Assembly: GCA_946811695.1 (NCBI GenBank)
Contig: OX328132.1
Span: 54,970,909 to 55,034,908, forward strand
Direction: 5' to 3'
Origin: Gonocerus acuteangulatus
Taxonomy: Eukaryota; Arthropoda; Insecta; Hemiptera; Coreidae
DNA: 64,000 bases
The translations under genes were made by a program, and so were the position numbers. Shown here in pieces: positions 56,953-64,000 of the stretch (positions within the stretch are counted from its first letter, which is position 1; each line of letters starts with the position of its first letter). The notes beneath the pieces were generated by a model. That model saw nothing but the letters and a program-made list of their open reading frames with translations, was not told the origin of the DNA and searched no databases.

Positions 56953-56980
56953 TTGAAAATGGCCTGAAGGCCGAAACGTT
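56953..56980 (+). ncRNA. Hammerhead-like motif (weak core)
   Basis: TTGAAAA, stem TGGCC/GGCC around TGAA, then GAAAC and GTT. The first core base is T rather than C. It is followed by AATAAATAAAGGACTTAAGG, a layout I associate with element 3' ends. Confidence 0.35.
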
Positions 56981-57330
56981 GAATAAATAAAGGACTTAAG
57001 GTCTGAGGAATAGATCACACCAATTTAGCCTTGAAATAAGACTGACCTCAGAATTCCTTCCTTTTTTGGGGGGAAAAAAGGATAATTAAAAAAAAAAAGA
57101 AAAAAAAAGACAAACCTTTGTAATGTACTCTTTAACATACAGTCTTCTTTTTTGTACATGGCCACCGCGCATGGGCGAACGCCAGCGGACACTTTTTCGT
57201 GACCCTTTTTTGTAACGCTTTTTTTGTACGTTTTTTTCCAGTTTAGTCATCGCTAAAGCATATTTATGCTAAAATATTTTCTTTTCATTATGACCATTTG
57301 TATTACTTACAGATATACATACTTACTTAC

Positions 57331-57336
<6 letters not shown>

Positions 57337-57424
<88 letters not shown>
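57337..57424. repeat. (AT)n microsatellite
   Basis: Pure AT with one TTT interruption near 57373. Confidence 0.9.
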
Positions 57425-57429
<5 letters not shown>

Positions 57430-57560
57430 AAAGGAGTTACATTTGGTATCTAGGAGGTAGGTTTGGGATCAATGAAGATTTGAAGAAGTATTAAAAAATA
57501 ATTCTTTCATGAGTGCAAACTCAATAGCTACATTCTTTAGGAAAATGCTAAAAATAACTT
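57425..57560 (+). repeat. Family F, (AT)n-adjacent repeat
   Basis: TTTTAAAGGAGTTACATTTG, TCTAGGAGGTAGGTTTGGGA, then TTCATGAGTGCAAACTCAAT and AGCTAC. Confidence 0.65.
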
Positions 57561-57922
57561 TGTGAAAAACAATAATTTTTTCGAAAAATTAACTGATAAG
57601 AATAAAAAAAAAACATAGCAAAAGAAACAAATACGGTTTAACTACAACAAATTTACTGTTGTTAAATACATTTGTTAAATAACTTATGTAAGAGCAAAAG
57701 CAGAAAAAGCCATGGGACAATTTTCACATTTCTGACATAATAAAGTAGCTGTAAGGGACATCCATAACTATGGTGTAGGATTGGTTGACTGGGATGTTTA
57801 GGGAGGGATATGGATTTGTAAGGTTTGCCTTTGGTGATGAGGGGGACCAAGTAACAACACTAGCTGTTCGAGTATGCTATTGACAGCATCTGATGTATGT
57901 CTGCACATACGGCCTGTCACAT

Positions 57923-57960
<38 letters not shown>

Positions 57961-58001
57961 CTCAATCTCCCCCCTCCCCCCAATCTTCATATAATTAAAT
58001 A
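57561..58001. other. Unassigned DNA with (CT)n at 57928-57962
   Basis: The CT tract produces artefactual RERE ORFs on the minus strand. Otherwise nothing recognised. Confidence 0.45.
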
Positions 58002-59353
58002 GGGTAAACGCACCAGTAGCTGACAGGTGCACCAGTAGCTGACAATATCTTCGAAAAATATAAATAATAAAGGTTCAAAGCCTTTCAGACCCCCCTCTCA
58101 CAAAGCCATGGCTTCTTTAGGTATTTCTTCGTTGTTAGGTTGCCTATCCTGCTTTATTTTGGCGGGAATTGTCATATCAGGTAATCACAGAAACTGCATG
58201 TTCTCTGTCACTAGTTCAGCGCCTTCCAAGTAGAGAACACCCGGCTAAGACACCAAGTTACGGTTCGTCTTCTCCTCTTTACTTATTCTGTTATATTCTC
58301 AAATTAGCGCGTTGTTTCTTCTATTGAGTGTTTATAGATAATGTTTTATCTGCCTTTGAACCTTTTTTTTAGTGTGAATTAGGAAATTATATGGGTGTGA
58401 GGTATTGGACCCTAATATTGGGCATATCACCAATAGCTGACAGACCCTGTCGCAAGAAGAAAAAAAAATTGGATGAGCCTCAGACAAAATTGGTCATGAA
58501 AGAAGTTTTGCCATAATTGCACTAAGAATCACAAGAAGAGCTTATGAAGTTGGTAAACAAGATGGAAGAATCTCTGCTTTTCCACTGACTCTATTGAATA
58601 GCTTGCGGGATATGTTCATGAAAATTGAAAATAAGCCTAGAGTTCTAAACGAAAATTTGATCATGGAAAACAATTAAATACGAGATACCAGTTTCCTCAA
58701 TCAGTAACTTTTTAATTTAAAGACTTAAATTGCATAACTATCATTATTTAAAAATGTTCATTTTGTTCAAATGTTTGACCTCAGTTGACGAAAACCGAAG
58801 TTACCTGAGTACTAAGTTTATTTTGCCTTTAATAGAAAATCTTATTTACTTTAATTGGTATATGGGTATTTTACTCCCTTATATGATACCTAATTTAGAT
58901 TGATAAGAGGCTAAAAAGTTTCTGATTATTTCTGTACGTAACTGGTTATGAGTTGCCCGGTCTTGAATTTAAGGTGCAAAGCCAAAAATAGATAACTCAA
59001 GTTCTTACTATTGTAATACATGATAAATTTATAATTCCTGTTTTAAAATAAAGTAATACTAAAGTTTAAGCTATTTTTTCCCTGACTTATTGTCCCTGTC
59101 AACTACTGGAGCATTCCCTGTCAGTTATTGGAGAATTGCCTGACAGCAACTGGAGCAAAGTAACTTTTCTCAAAATTGGCATTTATCCTATCATTGAGCG
59201 AAGGTTTTTCAAATTTGACGGTGTAGTAAGCAAGAGGAATCGATTTTGCACAAGATAAAAGTGAAAAAATACACCGACATCACCATTAGAATATTTAAAG
59301 CTAAAAATGGACATAAATTTCCTTAAGCATGTCAGCTACTGGTGTGTTTACCC
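58002..59353. mobile_element. 1352-bp TA-flanked DNA element with subterminal repeats
   Basis: The ends are GGGTAAACGCACCAGTAGCT and, inverted, GGGTAAACACACCAGTAGCT, matching 24 of 25 bp. TA at 58000-58001 and 59354-59355 flanks them. CCAGTAGCTGACA or a variant recurs directly on the left (58012, 58029, 58433) and inverted on the right (about 59099, 59119, 59140, 59333), as expected of transposase-binding sites. The interior at 58450-58675 contains a short open stretch (AIIALRITRRAYEVGKQD) without recognisable identity. Superfamily unknown; a TA duplication fits Tc1/mariner but also others. Confidence 0.7.
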
Positions 59354-59507
59354 TAGTAATTTCGGCAATGTAATAAATTTCAAATCTGTCCTATTCTTAA
59401 AGGATTATACTACCTTGTAATTTTTTTTTCACCATTCCCTTTTTTATGTGCTCAAATCCTTCCTTAACTAATTAGATATGCAAGAGTGGTGGAACAGTTC
59501 TTAAAAG

Positions 59508-59660
59508 TGACAAAAATTCGATCCAGTGGCCTTACATTTCCGTGCAGGATATGAGGGTTCAAGTTCCTAGTGCAGCCGTCTGAGTTTCAGGCCAGTTGAA
59601 GAAATTCCCTCCACCATGGATGAGCGGATATTCGATGACCATAAAAAAACAAAAACAGAC
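59508..59660 (+). mobile_element. Probable SINE, diverged tRNA-like head
   Basis: GATCCAGTGGCCTTACATTT at the A-box position, GAGGGTTCAAGTTCC at the B-box position, CTCCACCATGGATG in the body, and an A-rich end. More diverged than families A and B. Confidence 0.4.
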
Positions 59661-59810
59661 AAAACTAAGGTTCTGATGTTATTTTTGAAAGAGCGATCTG
59701 AAATCGTGAAATGAATTTTCTGGATTCTAGAATTTTCCCGTTGTCGCGTCGAAGATATCGCTTTGCTTTAAGATGTCATTTTGCATTTTTGATGGAAGAT
59801 TAAGAAAAAA

Positions 59811-60000
59811 AGTCCGACTCACAGGAACTGCGTCATCTTAGCGCGGTTCGTACTTATTCCTAGTGACATTCGAAAAGCTTACAGTAGCAATGAACAGTTG
59901 TTTTTTTTTTTAGTATTTCGTGAAAAATGTCAACTAAATCTCAAAGAAATGGGATAGATTAGGCACTAAAAAGCACAGGAAACTGAAAGTAGCCAACATA
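59811..60000 (-). repeat. GTCCGACT module plus flanking unit
   Basis: AGTCCGACTCACAGGAACTG, CGTCATCTTAGCGCGGTTC, then CACAGGAAACTGAAAGTAGC. It parallels 23437-23560. Confidence 0.6.
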
Positions 60001-60004
60001 CACA

Positions 60005-60155
60005 AGAGCGGACATTTTCATGTCCACTAATAAATTATTTTTTTTTGAATACTTTCTTTTCCCCAAAAGTAATAAAAATTTAAAAATCTTAGTTGAGAGA
60101 AATTTCAAAGATGTAGAAAGTATTTCAATTGAATCCCACGATTCTATGTACCTAA
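60005..60155 (+). repeat. Dispersed repeat family A, internal fragment
   Basis: TTTTCATGTCCACTAATAAA, TCTTAGTTGAGAGAAATTTC and AATTGAATCCCACGATTCTA match the middle of 24040-24870. Ends at the Helitron-like start. Confidence 0.65.
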
Positions 60156-60715
60156 TATATAAAATTCTCGTGTCACAGTTTTAGTGTTTACACTCCTCCG
60201 AAACGGCTTAACCGAATTTGATTAAATTTAATATATATATTCAGCATGTCTGAGAATAGCTTTATAACTAATTTTTGTACCCCTAAGTGAGAAAGGGCGC
60301 CCACCCCAAGAAGTATTCTTTTTATTTTTTGGACAAAATATTTAATTTTTATTTTGTTACGATTTAGAATTAAAAAATACATACGAACCTAAATTTTCAA
60401 CCTTCTACTACCAATCCCCATTTTATAATAACGATATTAGTACAATATCGATAAATAAATTTTAATTATAAAATGTAGTTTTATTCAACATATGATCTTT
60501 TCACAAAGAGAAATATGGCTCCAGATTGTAACCTGCTCGAGAATTCCAACATTCAATTAATGCTTCCAAATGACATCGTTCTGAGCAACGGAAAAAATAA
60601 AGCATACGACGATATCCAATATCCGCTAATGTTCTGGAAGCGACAAGACGCGTATTGCATAAACATTAAAAAACGAGATCCTGTAACAGGTACAGAATTA
60701 CAAATATTATAGTCT
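60156..60715 (+). mobile_element. Helitron fragment: 5' end plus a piece of the replicase ORF
   Basis: The left part TATATAAAATTCTCGTGTCA, then CACTCCTCCGAAACGGCTTA and ACCGAATTTGATTAAATTT, is the layout I recognise from arthropod Helitron 5' ends. The ORF at 60515-60712 (65 codons) reads NDIVLSNGKN, then AYDDIQYPLMFWKRQDAY and DPVTGTEL. This matches the conserved region just upstream of the Helitron helicase-like N-terminal domain (typical wording YDALQYPL, NPVTG). The Rep HUH motif, helicase and 3' hairpin are absent, so this is a deleted, inactive copy. Confidence 0.7.
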
Positions 60716-60748
60716 TCTGGTATTGACCGTGTCACAAACTTCTTTGCC

Positions 60749-60782
60749 GACGTTTTGCTAGTCATACTGCCAGCTTCCTCAG
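60749..60782 (-). ncRNA. Hammerhead-like motif (one core change)
   Basis: The minus strand reads CTGAGGA, a GCTGGC ... GACTAGC partial stem, then AAAAC and GTC. The G of GAAA is A, so it is probably inactive. Confidence 0.4.
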
Positions 60783-60877
60783 GGATTATTGATTCTAATA
60801 TTTGTAATGACTCGGACCGTGGAAGCCTACGAGTTAAGGTACAGAATTATTATTATACTACCAAAGTATTCACTACA

Positions 60878-60882
<5 letters not shown>

Positions 60883-60928
<46 letters not shown>
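60883..60928. repeat. (AT)n microsatellite
   Basis: Pure AT. It lies between the hammerhead-like motif and a Penelope-derived piece. Confidence 0.9.
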
Positions 60929-60929
<1 letters not shown>

Positions 60930-60939
60930 TTTTTTATCC

Positions 60940-61135
60940 TAGTAGGCATGAGGTCATTAAAGCAGTCTTCCCTTTTTTTATACTACTTTATTTATTGGGC
61001 CCGACATGTTTCGTGCGTCTTTTCTTCGCACCTCTTCAGAGGCACTTCTACAACAAAATATCATTTTTTTTTAACATCACAGAAACCTTTTTTTATTATA
61101 TTAAAACTATCAATGTTCCACAAAATGCATTAAAA
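60940..61135 (-). mobile_element. Penelope-like element end with best-formed hammerhead-like motif
   Basis: At 61003-61039 on the minus strand: CTGAAGA, stem GTGCG/CGCAC around a 9-nt loop, GAAAC, AT, GTC. All core boxes are intact. The surrounding sequence (TTTATTGGGCCCGACATGTT) parallels 17100 and 62680. Confidence 0.55.
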
Positions 61136-61186
61136 AAAAAATATCATGCTTACTTAAATATTACCCCTACCCTAAATATTGAAATA

Positions 61187-61366
61187 ATTTTTTTTTTTTT
61201 TTTACGGCGCATCTACATCTAGGTCATTAGCGCCGACATCCAGGGTGTAGCGAGGAATTTTACCAGCGAGCCGTGGGATGATAAAATTCCTGCCGGAGGT
61301 TGGGAATCGAACCCACCATCTCCCGCTTATGAATCCAAGGCGCTAGCCATTAGACCACGGGAGACC
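61187..61366 (-). mobile_element. tRNA-derived SINE, family A, full length
   Basis: T run, then ACGGCGCATCTACATCTAGG, CATTAGCGCCGACATCCAGG, the inverted B box GGGAATCGAACCC, and the head GCTAGCCATTAGACCACGGG with AGACCCC. Both promoter boxes are intact, making this the best reference for the family and for the empty site of the Transib-like insertion. Confidence 0.8.
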
Positions 61367-61369
61367 CCT

Positions 61370-61675
61370 ATTGAAATAATTATAACTAAATTACATATTT
61401 TTATAAAAAGTGTTAAGTCCTACCTTGCAAGGAAGTCCTCTCGTTCCCAAGTACTCCCTCTGGAGTCCGGCTTATTACTAACCCTGTAAGTGGATGGCCA
61501 AAATGGCCCTGTCGTTATCTGTCCTTAGTTGTTTTCCTAGTTAAGTCTACTCGTCAAATATTTTTTAAAATTTTTTGGGTATTAATCTATTATACCATGG
61601 AAAATTTGGTGTACATTTTTCAGATCAGTTCTTTTGTTCCAGGTTAGATAGTATATATGTATGCGCAATATATGT
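61370..61675. other. Unassigned DNA
   Basis: No gene or repeat recognised. Confidence 0.4.
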
Positions 61676-61677
61676 AT

Positions 61678-61788
61678 ATGATTTAAGGTGTTCAAACGAG
61701 AAATTTTCTAGTCGGCACTTCCGGATTGCGTCGTAAGGTCGACCTCATAAGCGGGTTTCCTCCCTATGGAGGGGGGGGGAGGAACGGA
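61678..61788 (+). repeat. Dispersed repeat family A, terminal fragment
   Basis: TTTCTAGTCGGCACTTCCGG, TTGCGTCGTAAGGTCGACCT and a hairpin with an expanded G run (61770-61779). The final CGCGCTAA is lost. Confidence 0.7.
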
Positions 61789-61834
61789 AATCATTAACGG
61801 CTTATATTCTAAGCTGATAATATAGATATGAATG

Positions 61835-62625
61835 GAAACGCACTGAAATAACTTTGTTCCTGCGAGTCAGACTTTTTTCCATTTTTGAAAAATGGTGTTT
61901 TTTAAGTCGTGTCACTTTTGCAGGAAGAGTGCGATATGCGGTGAACTTGGATCGATTTTGATCGGCTGGCGAGGAGATTACTAGAGGAAGTTTGACTGTT
62001 TTTGTGTGCTAATTAGGCTATCGGTATAGCTGGAGTTAAGGGCCTCGAGTAGGGGGTTTGAGGTGCTAAGGTTCCCAGGAAGGGCTAAAGCTGCAGGAGT
62101 AAGAAATTCTCAGCCTCCATCAATCTATTCACTCCCATGAGGTAATTAACCTTCTTACTCTGTCCTCTCATCCCCCCACCCCCCACCCCTTTTTGTCGAG
62201 ATCGGAAAAGGTGCGTTCAACAGGCGCTACCTAAGCACTCTGAGACGGCCGGCTATTTCCGACAGGAGCCTGCAAAAACTCCCCTCGGCGTTTTGACGAG
62301 CTCTCTGACAGGCCTGCGTCCCCCCTCCTCCTGACCTACAGTCATTGATGAATGAGTCTTAAGTAAATCCTGAATTAATTATTGGTCCTACGTTATGTTA
62401 ACGTGAAAGTGTTTGGCAGGTGTGAGAGTGAATGAAACTAACAAATTGTTTTCTCCGCATTACTCTGACAAGGAAGCATCCCCATGTGTCCGGAGCTAAT
62501 TTTTTTGAAACTTTGTGTCTTTATTAATAAACCAGGAAGAGTCTCTGGTATCTCTCGGTATTGGAGGAAAAAAGTATTATTTTTTGATTATTCATTAAAT
62601 GACCCTTAGCTCAAATATATAACTG
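61835..62625. other. Weak GTCCGACT-module trace, then unassigned DNA
   Basis: TTGTTCCTGCGAGTCAGACT at about 61855. The interval 61930-62340 is more GC-rich and may be host DNA, but no exon can be supported. Confidence 0.35.
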
Positions 62626-62629
62626 GCGA

Positions 62630-63231
62630 ATAAGGCGGAAGGTCAATAAAATATCGTCACACACTTTTACACTTTTATTTATCTTCCCTACATGTTTCGC
62701 ACCCTTTTTGGTGCCTCTTCAGGGGAACACACTTAAACATTAAATTCAGCCTCAACCTGAGGAATGGAACCTTCCACTAGCAGGGTCTCGTCTCGACTGG
62801 TCATTGACTGAACGAATCCAATATGGTGTCAAATAGTCAGCTGATCGATAATCGATCTGTCATAAATTTAAAATTGATTTTAATTTCCAGATGAAATATA
62901 GTCCTATAATACCATTTTCTTATTTTTTATCAAATAAATTAATGAAAATATTATTAAGATGGTGTATTTCCGTTTTTTTATTTATCACTTTTTTCCTGTT
63001 TTTAATGATGTGTATGTTTTCTTTAATCTTTCTTTTCATTCTATTTCTTTCTTTCCCTAATATTCTGATGTTTTCAAAATCAAATTCGTGACCATATTTT
63101 ATAGCATGATAAGCCAACGCCGTTTTGTTTTCTCCATTGTCAATATTTTGAGCATGTTGTTTAATACGTTTTCCAAGTAGCTGTTCCGATTCCCCTATGT
63201 ATGCTTTACCGCAGCTATTACAGTCAATCAT
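62630..63231 (-). mobile_element. Penelope-like element, GIY-YIG endonuclease domain and 3' end
   Basis: The 103-codon ORF (63231 to 62920) begins MIDCNSCGKAYIGES, the CxxC...YIG signature of the Penelope GIY-YIG domain. It continues with LLGKRIKQH (conserved Arg), TALAYHAIKYGHEFDF and KENIHI (conserved Glu). It covers nearly the whole endonuclease; the reverse transcriptase is missing upstream. Downstream on the minus strand, a hammerhead-like motif lies at 62690-62722 (CTGAAGA, GCACC/GGTGC stem, GAAAC, AUGUA). The domain cuts target DNA in active elements. This copy is truncated and presumably inactive. Confidence 0.85.
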
Positions 63232-63239
63232 GTGGCGAA

Positions 63240-63590
63240 AGAATCATGTCGATATCATCTTCTAAACTCGATATATAAAATAAAGCATTTTCGACCTATT
63301 TTATTTTATTTCTCAGCTCCTAAGGCGTATTCGACGGAACGCTCGGACACGTGACGACTATTTTTCGATGTAAAATCACCAGAAAAAAATGGACCAAATC
63401 GGTGAGCCCAGAACTGTATACTCACCCAAATTTCCCGGTGGTACCAGCCCCACCCCCGAAATTAATTTCTTATTAATTTTTTATTTTTTATTATTATTTA
63501 TTTATTGAAACATTGTTAAAAATATTTTCATTATTATACTCTTAGTTTTATTTTTTAATAAACTCCATGTGATCTTATTGAATTTATTTT
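63240..63590. other. Unassigned AT-rich DNA
   Basis: No gene recognised. Confidence 0.4.
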
Positions 63591-63591
63591 T

Positions 63592-63680
63592 GAGGTTTTT
63601 ATGGCACATTTTTGCCGATTGAATCAAAATTTCGCTAGAGGGGCTGCAGCCCTCTATGCCCCCCCCCCCTTGTATAAGCC
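63592..63680 (+). repeat. Short dispersed repeat shared with 3290-3365
   Basis: GGTTTTTATGGCACATTTTT, GCCGATTGAATC, then AGGGGCTGCAGCCCTCTATG and a C run at 63660-63669. Confidence 0.45.
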
Positions 63681-63718
63681 CATGATTTGGAGTGATAATC
63701 CTAGCGCAATCCAACAGA

Positions 63719-63775
63719 TTTTTTTTTTCGTTTTTAAGAGCGCATCAACTATTTGGCTATTAGCGCCGAACAGAT
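63719..63775 (-). mobile_element. SINE family A tail fragment
   Basis: T run, then GCGCATCAACTATTTGGCTA and TTAGCGCCGAACAG, matching the SINE tail block. Confidence 0.6.
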
Positions 63776-64000
63776 TATTTATAAAAAAAGTAGCATGGAT
63801 GTTTGGTGAGCCCCTCCAACAAGAAGTAGAGCCTTTGCATTTGAGTAAATTTATCAATATGTTTGTAGTCCTGATCATCGGAGGCTAGGGTTGTTCGTAG
63901 AGGAGAGACACAGAAGCACGAGAAACCATGTTTATTTAACCAAACAAGATTGGGTAAATAAAATAAATGGGGGCGATATCTGATGAAGGCGAAGCTCTGG
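63776..64000. other. Unassigned DNA
   Basis: No gene recognised up to the window end. Confidence 0.4.

Overview
The window is repeat-dominated, AT-rich nuclear DNA from an animal, most probably an arthropod. I found no host protein-coding gene that I can defend. What is recognisable is a graveyard of mobile DNA. It includes Penelope-like retroelements with a GIY-YIG endonuclease and hammerhead-like RNA motifs, a Jockey-type LINE, RNase H-bearing I-group LINEs, an RTE-like 3' end, tRNA- and 5S-rRNA-derived SINEs, Helitron debris, and a broad set of short DNA transposons (Transib-, hAT-, piggyBac- and pogo/Tigger-like, plus unassigned MITEs). The organism call rests on this element mix and on one broken protein family that I associate with arthropod genomes; it is an inference. 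A 200-N assembly gap lies at 33436-33635.

Layout. 1-5 kb: a broken copy of an uncharacterised transposon-like protein and two copies of dispersed repeat family A, which has an internal (AT)n tract and a GC-rich terminal stem-loop. 5-12 kb: SINEs, a MITE with repeated ACTGTACAGT, a 540-bp near-palindrome and a block of TTATTCAATGAATAA-type motifs. 13-18 kb: repeat family E, (AT)n tracts and Penelope-derived pieces. 18.8-19.8 kb: a ~71-bp minisatellite. 20.1-22.0 kb: a 5'-truncated Jockey-like LINE with an open RT frame. 22-27 kb: an I-group fragment, an RTE-like 3' end and four family A copies. 28-36 kb: mostly unassigned DNA with a piggyBac-like MITE, SINEs, a 5S-derived sequence and the gap. 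36-40 kb: long inverted-repeat elements and an I-group LINE with target-site duplications. 41-44 kb: an inverted pair of hammerhead-like motifs, and a SINE interrupted by a 1-kb Transib-like element. 44-52 kb: unassigned DNA, a SINE inserted in another repeat, a 241-bp MITE, a G-rich minisatellite, a LINE inserted into a ~36-bp repeat array, and a near-perfect 139-nt hairpin. 52-64 kb: Penelope pieces, nested hAT-like elements, a 1.35-kb TA-flanked element with subterminal repeats, a Helitron fragment, and a Penelope GIY-YIG domain.

The elements do not form a gene system. Their relations are insertional: SINE within repeat, Transib within SINE, hAT within hAT, LINE within tandem array. Several insertions keep exact target-site duplications, so their order and boundaries can be read directly. 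The strongest item is the Transib-like element at 42939-43943. Its ends begin with CACAGTG, the V(D)J recombination heptamer, and are flanked by CGGCG. Family boundaries and superfamily calls were made by eye and need alignment to confirm.
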